Assembly (NCBI GenBank): GCA_022393335.1
Contig: JAJEKB010000525.1
Coordinates: 1 to 64,000 of the forward strand
DNA from: Macrotrachela quadricornifera
Lineage: Eukaryota; Rotifera; Eurotatoria; Philodinida; Philodinidae
DNA: 64,000 nt
Direction of reading: 5' to 3'
The notes beneath the pieces are model-generated. The model was not told where the DNA came from, did not search any database, and saw only the letters and a list, made by a program, of their open reading frames with translations. A program made the position numbers and the translations under genes. Within the stretch, counting starts at the first letter, position 1. Every line of letters starts with the position of its first letter. Below, in pieces: positions 13,297 to 26,100 of this stretch.

Positions 13297-13968
13297 TTAA
13301 AGAAATGATGAATTTAATGTAGTTTTCTTTTGATAAAATTTTGTTGGAGATATAGGTCGAAAAAAGCCTTGAGTCGTTTTACAACGTAATGGTGGTGGTA
13401 ATCGTTGATTATCACATATTCGAAGATCGTTTGTTGAAACATACATTTTATCAGGACAAAGTCCTTCTAAAACCGGACGATTTTCTTCATCAACACGTTG
13501 CATATGTTTTCGATAATCATATACTCCTTTTGGATGATCATATGATTCATGATTTGGATTTCTATTAAACAAATACGATTATTTAAAAGAAAAAAAAACA
13601 AACAATAACTTCTTTACCCTGATATTTCAATATTTGATGATTCATAAGGAATTATTTGAATTTCAGAATGTGATCGTTGCATAGGAAATGAATGATTTAA
13701 TACTGAACCTTGTAAATTAGGATTTAATGGTAATGCACTTATAAATGGTACTAATTATAAAAATACAAAAGAAAAAAATATATATTTATTTAAAAAAATA
13801 TAATTCCGTACCAATTGTATCATTTTTTTCTTTTGATAAATTTTTATTTTCAACAGTTAATGTTTTTAATTGTTTATTTGTATGATGACATTTATGTGTT
13901 TCATTTTTATAACGAAGATGTTTATTTGTTTTATGTCGATGGTTACTTTTCGATTCTGCTGTACCCAT
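13297..13968 (-). CDS. Unrecognised small protein with N-myristoylation signal
   Basis: Minus-strand exons 13968-13812, 13750-13618 and 13561-13297 join in phase to give 184 residues. The N-terminus MGTAESK fits the N-myristoylation consensus (Gly2, Ser6). It is followed by a His/Lys-rich basic stretch (HRHKTNKHLRYKNETHK), which could help membrane binding. The middle is low complexity. The last exon has a more ordered look (SYDHPKGVYDYRKHMQRVDE, then a Pro/Cys-containing tail ending in SSFL). I do not recognise the family. Membrane-peripheral location is inference from the lipidation motif. It lies 389 bp downstream of the larger unrecognised gene on the same strand and converges with the acetyltransferase. 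Confidence 0.72.
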
Positions 13969-14357
13969 ACGAAAATTTATGTGAATATGAATAGATTCTT
14001 CGAAAATACTTTACTATCATGTTTTTATAATTTTTTCTCCCTCTCTTCCCTCTCACATACAGTTATTACGTGATGAAATGTCTAACTGATATCTTGATTA
14101 ATCAGAGAAAAATATCTTCTTTTTTTTTTTGGCTTTTTGTTAATAGTTGATATTTTTTTTTCCTTTAAATTAAAACGTGGATATACGCGAAACACAGGCA
14201 AAAAGAAAAAAAAATGAAGAATAAACACGAATAAGAACAAAAATATATCACCGTATGTGCGTAAGAACTAAACTGACTAAAATGAAGAAAAAAAAGAAAA
14301 TTTACATAGTAGCAATAAACAGAAGACAGATTTAATTAAACCAGATCTATCGAAGAG

Positions 14358-17300
14358 TTATGTATAGAGATTTGTGAATGTTACCAATCGATCAATCTGC
14401 TTAAGCAAATAAAAAAAAAAAAATAATAATAATAATATTATTTTATATTATTTTATTGAATCAAAAAAAAAGTTAACCTTGGAAATTCCTCGATGAACAA
14501 GTGAATCAATAAAGTATAAGTCATCTTTTGTTTCTTGTAAATCACGTGCATACATTCGCCATTCATCTTCACTTGGTGCAGACCGTTGTCGATCATTTAT
14601 AGTTGTTTGATGTTCATCAACAGGCGGTAAATCGACATTGAGAGATGATTCGATTACCTAATAAATATACACATATATATCTTATCTTATTACATACCAG
14701 AAATATATTTTTTTTTCCTTAAAATTTATTCTATTTCAATTTGGCTTAATGAAATATAAAATAAATAATTTTTGTTCTCTAAGGATTCACTAGATAAAGG
14801 AAACCTATATATATATATATATATGAAGGTTACTATAACAAATAGAATATAACGTACTTCTTTAACTAATGGTCGATCAATACGTTGTTGTGCATCAGCA
14901 ACTGATAATCGACGTGTTTTTAAATTTTCAATTGTTTGTTCAAGTTCATTAATAACCCATTCAAAACGATTAAGAATTTCTTTTCGTACATTAATTAAAT
15001 CTCGATATTCGAATTGTTGTAATTCAGGCATTGTACTATAATGTTGATCATAAAAAACATTTGATTGATTATATTGATTAAATAAATGTTGACGATATCG
15101 ATTAACTGCAGTTATATATGCTTGTAATGTTTCTAATAATTTCTAGAGAAAAATAAAAATAATTAATTAATTAATTAATTAATTGAAAAAATAATAATAA
15201 TTATTTACCGAACGAGCATGTCGAATACGAGGATCAGTTTGAACACCTTTTTCATCAGATTGAAAAGTCGTCTAAAAAAAGTTTTTAATGAAAAAAAAAA
15301 GTTTTCTTTTCATCTCTTAAAAAAATACAGATGTTTATTTTTTTTTCTTACCATCTGATAAATATTATTACTTGTATCTATACTTGTTGTTGTTGTTGCT
15401 GTTGTTGTTATCTCATCACGATTATCTATAACAGATAAATGAATAGTTATTTAACTTTTTATACTTCTCTTCTTCATCTTTTTTCTTTTTTTCTCTTTAG
15501 ATTCTAGGTAAAAAATGTTGATCAATGACAGAGTAATACGTAATACACCTTACTCTTGATGTGTGCGTGTTACAATGCTCACTTTTTTTCTTTGTTTTGC
15601 ACATCGATTTTTTACTGCCTGAAAGCTAACATATATACATGTCATAGGCAACAAACCATTGACTAATGCACAACTCACAAATGTAAGTGCCTGCTGTCAT
15701 ACAAAGAAAGAAAATAGAATATGAAATAACAGCGAGATTATGATTACTCTTCTAGTAAATTCATATTTGTATGACATGATACTTATTTAAATATGATTTA
15801 CCTAAAAGGTAGACAAGGTCGATATGAACAATGAGGAAATAAATATTAAACAAAAAAAGAAAGAAGAATATTGAACCTGTATATTTTTCGTTTGTTGTAC
15901 AAATGATATTAATTTCGACAAAATTTACTCATTTATGTGTATATATGAACGTATACATAAATAAGACGAAACCTTTCATCGTTAGATTGATGATAGACAT
16001 GTCATGTATGTTAGAATTTACATATGTGTACATCTTCTTCATTACTCTATTGTCGTCAAGTATATGGTTATGTAATTGTTAGATGTATTTGCAATCAATG
16101 GATCAAACTTTTCAATCCATTGATCAAAATCGATTTTCATACATATATTACTAATAAAACAATTTCTTACCTTATGTGATGGTGTAATTAAACTACTCGC
16201 GTTTTAACGCCTCCTCTTTTCACACACACACACACACACACACGTACTCTCTCTCTCGTTTTACTTTCTCTGTATAAATATTATTGCTTATGTTATAGTA
16301 AAAAAAAAAAGAAATAGGAAGAAGACATTACTATTGGAGTTATTTTATTACTGAAGAGCTTTATTTATGGCGAGAACCGAATCAAAGGAGAACCGATGTC
16401 GCCATATCGATAAATATATATATATATATATATATATTCGTATTGACAATGTGGTGCATTCCCTCTTGTTATCGATTTTATCGAATGCTAGTACAAGTCA
16501 AGGTTATTATTGTTGAATGACTGACAAAACGAATGAATGAATGGCTGAATGAATGAATGAGAATAAATGCAAGGAAAAAATTAATATATATTAAAAAAAT
16601 AACGAAAAAAGATGTTGTTATGTAAAACCAAAATTAATCAATAGATGAAGTCCTTGTTAGATTATGTTTCGACGTAGATTTTGATGATGATGATACTAAA
16701 AAATGGATGTATAGAAATTAATGAAATGATTGTGTTGTTTTTTTCTTCTTTTTCTCTATCACCATTAGCCTATCATTTAAATCATGCAACAACAACCAAC
16801 ACCCTTATTGAGCTTAAAGCATACAAGTACATATAGTCAACAAAAGGCCTATATTTACTCAAGCGCTATACATAGCCATATTCTTGTTAGCGTGAGATTA
16901 TAAACTCAAGCGGAATATATGTCAAGCTTTTATGATAATGCTTACTTAAGTTGGTCGCATCGAACGATTGTGATTTCGATGATAGATTTGATTTATGTAT
17001 ATTATTTGATAATGTTGGATGTTCTATATCATATTCATCTGTATGTGCTTCTTGGCATGATACAGCATGTAATGCAAGTAATTGTTGACGACGATTAATT
17101 GTTGCTGTTCTTATTGGACTATATGACAAATCTTGATGTGTATTTATTGGTGGACGCATTCGATTATTATTAGTGGTTTCAATTGATAATCTGTTATCAA
17201 CAGCTGTCTTAATACGTTGTAAAATTTTATCAAATTCGTTGGTGCCGATTAATGGTGACGATTGATTGAATATGACAGCACTATTTGTTGGACCTGCTAT

Positions 17301-19370
17301 ACCACTAGTTGAAAGAGATATAGCGCTATCGCTTAAATTTGAATTTGTTTCGTGTTCGTGACCGATATTAGATGTTATCGATGTTGTTGGTGTTGATTGA
17401 CGAGATAACAAGTGGCTTGCTAAAAGAGATGAAATACGATTAATAAGGGCGTCTTCTTCATTTGTAGACGGCGGCGATGACAATAGAGTAGATGAAACGA
17501 AAGGCTGTTGTATTACAATATTTGTTGGTGTGTTCAATTCAATTTCTTCTGAATTTGGTTGTGGTGATGTGAATAATGATGTGAATAATGGTTGATCTGA
17601 ACTGGAACCGTCACCAGCACCTGAATCAGGCAAACTATTGGCCTATTGTATAGAACAAAAGAAGAAAACTATAATCTATTTGATTAAGCTTTTCTTTTAG
17701 ATTATGCAATAGCGTTAAAACGGAACAGGACATATGAATGAAAAAACTAATTGACAAAAGAGATCAATTGTCTCTATTCGTACGTACATCGATAGCACAA
17801 AAAAAATCTATGAATGTCGTATGTATTTGTATAGTAGACACAAATATAATTTAATCACTAGTAAATGAGGCTCAAAGTATACGTCACCTTTCTCATATGT
17901 TTGCACGACACAGGTTTATGTTCTTTATATAGATACATATATATATATATTTGTTTATGTATGTAACATACCGTACTTTGTCTTGAAAGAATAGATGGAG
18001 TTTTAAGTAAATTAGAGTTAGTACTATTCTGTCTTGAACGATATCCTGCTGATAACAATTGACTAGGTTGAGGACTAATTGCTCGATTAACAGGAAATGT
18101 AATATAAGGCGAAGTTTGACCATGTTGTGCACAACATATTGCTGTGGAACTTAGTAATCCAGAATCATTAATATTATTTGTATTTGTAATTGATTCATTT
18201 GATTTAATACGCATCATTTTTCCTGTTGATGTTGTGATATTATTTTCGAATGGTTGTGTTTGTGGTTGTTGTTGTTGAGCTGATGAAAGTAAATTAAGTA
18301 AATTATTAATTTTAATAAAATTTGATGCTAATAAAGGACTTCGTTCTCCTGCATTTGTTATTGTATCAAAATTTTGTAATTGTTCAACAAAATTATCAGT
18401 AATAAACATTGATTCAGAATCTTGTACACGTCCAGCTAATACAAGATCATAAATTCCATGTGTATATAATTCATATTGATTATATGGTGTAAGAACTGAT
18501 GCTGGTCGAAGTTGATCAATAATTGATTTAACAAGAGTCAATTTTCTTACAGCACGACGAAAACGGCGAAGTACAGCATCACGTCGACGTTTACGTCGTT
18601 GACTTTCAGAACCACCTGTAATTGTTGGACGTGAAGCAACAAGTAATGCTGCTGAAGCATTTTTAAAATGAAGTGCTGCAAATAATGCTGGACCAAGTGA
18701 AAGATGATATGGACCAAGAAATAAATGTAATGTATCATCACGAATATCAAGAGCAGTCAAAACTGTATATATACGTGAAAGACGATCAATTGTACGTGAT
18801 AGATTATTAATTTTAAATAATTCTTTGAAAAACGAAAGATATAAATAAATGTTTTTTTTTCTTTTTTCTTTTACTAAATAAATAATAAATTAATCATACC
18901 TAATTCAATTGTCGCTTTCATATCAGGAAATAAATTAGTTAATTTTTCTAATTTACAAGCATCTGTATTTGATTCATTGGTAAAAAATCTATATGGTACT
19001 TGACGATAAAATCCTTTATCCATTGTTGTTGATATTGATGTTGATTGTGCAGCCTCAAAGCTTACCTAAATATTGACATATTAAATTATAAGATGTTTAA
19101 AAAAACTTTATTTTTTAAAAATTAAATCTACATGACAATCGTCGTGGCTGCTATGACTACTAATGCTACTGACGCTGCTGATTCTTCGTTTCATGGTATT
19201 GAAATGTGATTTGGCGACTTTACACATACATTTGTAAGTAAAAGTGAAACAAACAAGGACGAAAAAAAAAAGAGAACTGAGAAAAGAAAATTTATAAATA
19301 CCTGTTTGAATTGTTCGAGAATTATTTCATTCGATTTTGAATATTTTATTTTTAGTTTCAGGGATGTCAT
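14358..19370 (-). CDS. Unrecognised ~806-residue protein, multi-exon, with alternative ends
   Basis: Long form, minus strand: 19194-19132 (first exon), 19065-18900, 18822-17972, 17642-16946, 15425-15352, 15271-15209, 15142-14858, 14657-14478, 14399-14358. All phases agree, giving 806 residues. After a Ser-rich start (RRISSVSSISSHSSHDDCH), residues about 55-95 carry LEKLTNLFPDM...LSRTIDRL, weakly like a CUE/UBA-type helical motif. Then comes a well-ordered block with LGPYHLSLGPALFAALHFKN and a strongly basic helix (SQRRKRRRDAVLRRFRRAVR). The middle 400 residues are Ser/Thr/Gln-rich and probably disordered. The C-terminal ~190 residues are helical (LLETLQAYITAVNRYRQHLF, EILNRFEWVINELEQTIENL). 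I cannot name the family. An alternative first exon (19370-19302) and an alternative last exon (16695-16634) are listed separately. The final 42-nt exon is the least certain; without it the frame ends nine codons past 14478. Confidence 0.68.
16221..16257. repeat. (CA)n then (CT)n microsatellite
   Basis: Alternating CA for about 23 bases followed by a CT run, in a long intron of the 14358-19370 gene. A TA run (16413-16437) and a GAAT tetranucleotide cluster (16531-16564) lie just beyond. Confidence 0.9.
16634..16695 (-). other. Candidate alternative terminal exon of the 14358-19370 gene
   Basis: A minus-strand acceptor TTTTTTAG sits just before 16695. Joined to the exon ending at 16946 in phase 1, it reads ISSSSKSTSKHNLTRTSSID and then stops with TAA, giving a 612-residue short form. 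The exon ending at 16946 is equally phase-compatible with 15425-15352, so both outcomes are possible from one donor. Confidence 0.45.
19302..19370 (-). other. Candidate alternative first exon of the 14358-19370 gene
   Basis: ATG at 19370 opens 23 codons (MTSLKLKIKYSKSNEIILEQ...) ending in CAG|GTATTT. It is phase 0 and can splice directly to the exon at 19065, replacing the Ser-rich first exon at 19194-19132. It cannot be joined in frame to that exon, so the two would be mutually exclusive starts. Confidence 0.45.
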
Positions 19371-22300
19371 TCTTATTGGAATAAAAGAAAAAACTTAAAT
19401 GTTTTAGAATAGAATAATACTATTTTTTTTTTAATACAATAAATATAAGAAAATAAAAATAATTATAATTGTTTTATTTTTCAAATACAATTAATGATAT
19501 TTATATAAATTTTCAGTAATATAAAACATTTCTACATGATGAAAAAGAAAAAAAAGACTTGTTTTTAGAAAAAACATCTATTGAAAGAATAGATATTTAG
19601 ATCAAAAGTATGCATAATATAAATAATATGGAAGAATCTCTTCGTTCTAATGCAAATCATATGAAAAGCTTATTAATGTTTTGTCACGTTTTTCTTTTTT
19701 CTGTTTTATTGATTACATTTATTCATTCATGAAAGATTTCTTATTAAAAAAAATATTAAATAACTGATTCACATAATATTGAAATCGTTTGTTTTATGAA
19801 TACATATATATTTTAGGGACACCTACAAAGCAGCAGTAGTAGGAATTGGTAAAAAATAGTAACTAACGCAATATTGTCAAATGAATCTCTAATAGAATAA
19901 AAAAATCTCGACAAGTATTACCTTATCGTCGATTGACTGATTCGACAATAACAACCTCGAGTACAAGGAGACAAATAAAAAGAAGTAGATAGTAGGTGTA
20001 ATGATGATGTTACGTAGTCATATACGTCGAGTTAGTACGTGCAGTTTTTTTCTTTTTTTATTCTTTTATATGCACGCGGTCTATGAATCACTTTATCATT
20101 CTTTGTCATTCCATCTTGAATATAATACATATGTATAAATATATTGTTTTAGATGTGCAGTATAATGTTTTTGTCGAAAACAACAAGAGTATAGAATACA
20201 TTCTTTGTAAAAAGACTACAAAAAATGAGCAAACATAAAATTGTCACTGTCATTAAGAAGTCTCTTTCGTTACATCTAGTTATTATACAGTAATTTATGA
20301 GAGACCGATTGCAGACAAAATATGTCAACATCCTTCCATATGTGTATAATCCTTTCTTTTTTCTTTTTCATCTGCATGTCTGAATTGATTAAAGGTGCAT
20401 ACATACACTTCGCCTGTGAGTATGTATTAGATTTTTCTGACTCATCATCATCATTTCATTGCGAATTCCTACGCATAAAGATAATGTGTGCTAGTGAATA
20501 TTTGTCTCAAATGATTATTTGCTCTCTTATTTTTTTTTGCTATCGTCATCTTCATTTTTACTGTACACTGTTAGTTTGTTTGAAGAACATTAATAACAAA
20601 TCAAAAAAACGAAAGAAAAGACATACATAAAAAAAAAGAATCGAAAAAAAAAGAAATGTATGATAAAATACCTTTATGACAAAGGAGTAAGAAAAATGTA
20701 TGCTGTACTCTCTCATTTCTATTTTATTATATAATAAAAATAATAATGATCATGAAAAGAAATAAATAAATTGTTACCATAAAAGATGATTGTTGCTCGT
20801 TGAAAAACCACATCATCAGGTATTCACTATGAATCTTCTAACTAAATGTTTCATCTATTAAATGTACTGCGACCTTTTGATAAGTGATTCTCTTAAATGG
20901 GAGAATGGCCAGCAGGAGCAAAAACTACTTTCTCTTCCTCTTTCGTTTTTCTCTTATCACTGCCATAACACATAAAACGAGTTTAGAATCCTGCTGAGGA
21001 GAAACGGCAACGATATTTGTTCTTACTGTCTTCATTTATCGTTGAATTCGATTAGTACACTTTCTTTTTTTTCTTCTTTATCAATATTATCAAATTTATA
21101 TGCGTAATATGAGACCTTGGATATTGAATAAAGGACACAAAATAAAAGGAACTTACATTTTTTCCTTCATGAACATCCATCGTTGTTTTTATGTAATCAA
21201 TAGTGACCTGTATGCCCGACTATTTCCTTGCCGTTATATAGTTGTTCAGTGTTATGATGACTATGACCGCCATGGTTGATATTACTACTGTTCGTTATTA
21301 TTTTCTGTTCTTTCAGATGTTATCAGAATATTACCATACGATCGTCTTTCCCTCTTTTTTTTGGCTTCACCTCTCGGTCAGACTAGCCCATAATATCCTG
21401 ATGTATGCATGTATATGTACAAGAGGAAACACACAGCAGGACAGTAGTAGCCATAAAGTTTAGATCAATACCCTAGGGAATAGGAAAATGACGCTAAAAT
21501 ATAATAATTCTCTATATAAGGAGATAAACATTTTTTTTTAAACAGATATTTGTAGAATAATAAATTAACAAATGTTTATCGGTTTGTATAATAAGTATAG
21601 AATCATGGCAACTATCTTTGAACCAAACTCTCTATTATTTCATGCATCTACAATGTATGTATTTTTTTAAATTAAGCATAAATAATAAATACATCTAAGT
21701 AGTTCCTATAAAAAAACAAAGAATCTAGTCTTTTGCTAAAATTTTGATTATTCTAGTAGCTAATCAGAATAGATTTTGACATTTATCAGGTGTCTTGTTT
21801 TTTGTTATCAATATTTCTTAATAGATAAATGGTAGATATGACTATATGAGATGATAAATATCTTATTTTTATCTTATATTCTTATTCGTTTTCTTTTAAC
21901 AAGCTAATGATCATTATATAGTACTTATTACCTGAAACTAATAGTTTTTATATAAATTTATCAACATAATGTAAGTAATAGATCAAATTATTTATAAACA
22001 AATTGTCCGAAAGATTGTATCATAAATAGCCTGAAGAAAGAAGTCCTGGATATGTCAATAAGACAAAAGGGCAGAAAAAGGCATTTTTTGTTGATACAAG
22101 TTTTTTTCTTATCTTGACTTTCTGTATGTCTAACGTAAATCGATCAGAACAATAAGAACAAAATATCTATTTGTTAAATGTTACATGTTATTCTATTTAA
22201 GAATCTTTAATACTATTAAGAAAATTGTATCAAAATCATAAATTAATAAATTTTTTCATATTTATAATGAAATCATATCGCTCGTACTATGAATAAATTT

Positions 22301-22481
22301 TTATTTTATTTAATAATGAAATCAGATATATGTAAAAGCCATTGAAATATTCATCAAATTGTTGTGAAACAATAACTAAAATAAATATCCAAAGAAAAAA
22401 AGAATTCGAACGAGTGATCATAAAATAAATATATTTTGACTGAAATAGAATTAAAGAAATAAATTATTAGATCTGTTTTAT
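19371..22481. other. Intergenic, no gene recognised
   Basis: About 3.1 kb between the start of the gene at 14358-19370 and the end of the RRM-DUF4326 gene. Frames at 20149-20331, 20322-20630 and 21242-21463 are short and lack motifs or codon bias. Part must be promoter and part 3' flank. Confidence 0.45.
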
Positions 22482-23144
22482 TTAGTCGGCATCAGCAATT
22501 TCTGCAAGGACATCACCATGACATGCTTCTGGTTTACACCAACATGCAATTCTTTGTCCTCGAAGTTCTTTTTTAGCTCGAGCTAATAAATCTGGTTGAC
22601 GCATAATCCAAGCACGATACTTTCGTATAACATCAGCTCGATCACCATCTTTACCAATAACAAATGGATTGCCCCAATCGGATGGTCGACCAATATAAAC
22701 ATCATAATTTGATTTCTTACAATGTACTACTTGTGTTTTTGGTCCATTTGCTGATTGAGATACAACGCCTGTAGCGACATCCATAGGTTTATTTATAGTA
22801 GTAGTATTTTTAGGAGAAGATGAAAAAGAATTTTTTGTATCGGCAGCTGCAATTCGAAGTTCTCGTCCATCTAATCGATATTGATGAAGTTGAAGTGCAG
22901 CATCAAATGCATCTACTGTATAAAAATGTACAAAACCGAAACCACGACTTTGTTGTGTATTTTTATCGTAGATAATACGAACTTTTTTGACATTGCCACA
23001 TTTTTCATTAAAAAATGCTTCTAAATCGTTTTCAGTTATATTAAATGATAGATTACCGACATATATAGATAATGGTTGATTTGTAGAAACATTATTAATT
23101 TGTTGAGAAGTCTGTTTAAGAGATGAATTATATGAGGTTGCCAT
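22482..23144 (-). CDS. Intronless fusion: RRM RNA-binding domain plus bacterial/phage-type DUF4326
   Basis: One uninterrupted minus-strand exon of 220 residues from MATSYNS (the ATG at 23144 has an A-rich context; an upstream in-frame ATG at 23183 would add 13 residues). Residues about 25-100 form a canonical RRM, with RNP2 IYVGNLSF and RNP1 RGFGFVHF. Residues about 135-217 match DUF4326 (PF14216) motif by motif: VVHCKKSNYDVYIGRPSDWG, GNPFVIG, KYRAWI, ELRGQRIACWCKPEACHGD. That family is known to me from bacteria and phages, with unknown function. The conserved CWC...CHGD cluster could bind metal or be catalytic; this is inference. No intron interrupts either domain in a window where nearly every gene is finely split, which fits horizontal acquisition plus fusion, or a retrocopy. 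An AATAAA overlaps the stop codon on the minus strand. Confidence 0.88.
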   Translation of the reverse strand: MATSYNSSLKQTSQQINNVSTNQPLSIYVGNLSFNITENDLEAFFNEKCGNVKKVRIIYDKNTQQSRGFGFVHFYTVDAFDAALQLHQYRLDGRELRIAAADTKNSFSSSPKNTTTINKPMDVATGVVSQSANGPKTQVVHCKKSNYDVYIGRPSDWGNPFVIGKDGDRADVIRKYRAWIMRQPDLLARAKKELRGQRIACWCKPEACHGDVLAEIADAD

Positions 23145-26100
23145 TGAAAATTTTATTATTACTGTTTGCTTAGATTTGTACACTATTTTTTAAGATATAA
23201 ATAACACAAAAATTGTGCAATACCTTTAGTATTATTTTTCATCAATGACACTGATTATTCATCATTCATGAATGCTTTAGTAGTATTGCACAGTCTGTCA
23301 CAAGTATTGCGAAAGTACTTTAAGAACATGCAATGCTTTTTTTTTTTGATTCTGTTGATGTTTTTTAATGAACATTACGATGCATTTCATCATACATATA
23401 CTTTGTATATATACATTTAGAAATGTAAGAGAAATAATATTATAAATATGTGTCATAAAGATCAACTACTCGACAGAATAAAGACAAATAATAGAACTAG
23501 ACTTTATGCATAATAACGTAACTTATTTTTAAAAAAGAATCCATGGATATAACTATAACGGTTCCGATTACCAATGGATTTAAATCCTTATTTTAATTTT
23601 AGTACAACTCGTATAATAAATACAATTCGTAAGCATAAATTCGTCCTTCAATTCAGTCACTAATCTTGATTGTTCAATAGATTAGTTTTATGTATTGCAT
23701 ATATCATCAGAATTCTTTTTGTAATATAAAGAGACAAACTTTATCTAATGAAAAAAAAACCCTTTTTGATTCTATTCATAGTGTCTCTCTTTTTTATTTA
23801 ACAAAGAATAGTATGAAGATGACGTTCTACTTCCGTCACTCATTTGTATATGAATAGTTCACACCGATCATCAATCAAAAGAAGAGATAATAATTCTCGC
23901 CTCGTGCTACTTATGATTTGTTTCCGTCAATACTATTTTAAAGAGACGTATGTATGAATTGTCTGGCAACACGCCACATTTCCTTCCTTTGCAGAAGGTT
24001 TGACGTTCAATAGATATTATTGTGTCTCGAGTATCGAATGATCAACGGTTGCCCATTATCTACTTTCTTAATCGTGATATAAATGTCAACTTGACACATA
24101 TAAATACGAACGTCGCAGCTGTTGATAAAAAAACAATTAAAAATGGATAAATAATTCTTATTTCTTTTGTTATTATTGTCATCAACAAAACGATATAATT
24201 CGAATTAGACTCATCTTCTTTACTCTTTCGATTCATTCAAATTACGCTTGTCTGTCTGAGTACGTCGATACAGCTGTGTACTAATTTTTTAAGAGGACAA
24301 TGTTAACATCGCCGCCTTTCTATCTTCTCATTGTCGAGTGGATTTCACAGTATGTCTCGAATAGACGAGAAAGAGATGAATGATGATGATGATGATGTTC
24401 ATTTTCTTGTCTCCATACACTTTTGACTTGATTCACTTCATTTAATTACAATTATATATAAAGAACTCTCTCAAGTATTGTCCACGATCGTCCGAAGATG
24501 ATGAATCTATCAATAAATCGATTAGTTTCCTTGCTTTATTTCTTCTTTTCTTTGAGTTCTGCTAAAAACTCTAACGAGCTGTTGAGATATTCAGTCTGAC
24601 TGACCATTAGCAATTGATCGTCATTTTTTACATTTGTAGAAAAATGAGTTATGTCAGCAGCATTCAATCTTTTTCTTGCATCCTGGTCATTGTCTCTCAT
24701 CACTGATGATCAATTTGTTTTGTACTAGCCCATAACAAATTTCTTTCAATTTTTTTTCTTTCTTACATCGTTGTCTTGATGTCCTCGAGGGACCGATCAA
24801 ATATCTATTTCGTGCATGGCTTATCGTACTTGTGGTCTTAGTAGCAGTCGTTGTCTTCATTCTATGTGTGTGTAAATTAATAGCCGAAATAAGTGCATTA
24901 TCTGGGAATGTGTCGTTCACCCCTTTTCTATACTCAATCATCATCATCATCATCCATGATGTTCATTCTTCATTTTCTTTTTCTCTACATATTTGCTTAG
25001 TTATCATAACTCGAGCGTGAAATAAACGTCGTTGTTTCGAAGACGTATCAGAAAGTCGAGTAATAAACTTGTTTACGATACTATATTGTTCGTCTATATT
25101 ACTGTTATCTCAAGCGCATACATCTATCCATATGTTCAAATGAATCAATTAAATGATCAAGATTTGATGACCAGGTGAGCCAGCTGTCTTTTGTTGAAGA
25201 GAATAAATATATATATATATACATATATATACGTATAAATTTATGTATAAATGGCTTCGAAAGAAGTTAGAGGTGAGGGTCAAGAAGGACCACAGATGTA
25301 CATATAATCAAGGACTACTTTTCTTTCTTTTATTATTTTCTTTGATTTCAAAAAAAAAGATATATCTATAATGTTACAATTCTTTTCTCTCTTTTGTCTT
25401 TGTCTATGGAAATTAGACAGGTGTACTTAAATCAAACTAGTAAATATGAGAAATGAACATATGCCAATGATCAAAGATTGGTTTCCTTTTTCATATATCA
25501 ATACTGGTGTCTACTCATTTTTTTTTCTTTTCTTTTTTGATAATTGACTCCAAATCAAATGAAGAATTGAAGAGGAAAGTAAATGCTTAAGGCAAAAGTT
25601 AGAGCAATTTTTTTTGTTTTATTTTTCTGTTGTCTATTTAAGATATTCATAGGTGAAGAGTGTGTGAACACTTGTCGTCGTAAGTATTGCGTCTCGAAAA
25701 TCGATAAGATATCTTTTCAGTTTTGTTTTTCTTATGATTCATTGACCTCCACCTAACATAGAAGTGATTCTATATGAATACCTATTTGTCGTCTGATATT
25801 CAGGCTTCATATTCATTTTGAATTGCATCTTATTTTCATTTATTTATATATACTAGTCGAGAATAAGGTTTCAAACAATCATCATTTTTTATTATCTCGT
25901 GAAGTCACATACAAAAAAGAAAAAAGAAATTATGAAGAAATGAAGCGTGCTGATAAGCATAGAAATGCTTCAAGTAAAATCAACTCAATTCACAATTAAG
26001 TGATTCCTTTTACCGTTAGTCGACATATATAGATATACATATAGAAAGTCTATATATTTTTGTTGTTCTATTAGCTTAGGTCACTAATTGAGAGAGAAAA

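Noticed and set aside
16887..16945. Unspliced continuation of the Ser-rich exon (ending in ...LEFIISR).
   Set aside because: A strong donor GTAAGC at 16945 and phase-compatible downstream exons make read-through unlikely to be the main product.
18547..18750. Leu/His/Val-rich minus-strand frame overlapping the large unrecognised gene.
   Set aside because: It is a shifted frame of the exon 18822-17972, which has the ordered protein and consistent splice phases.
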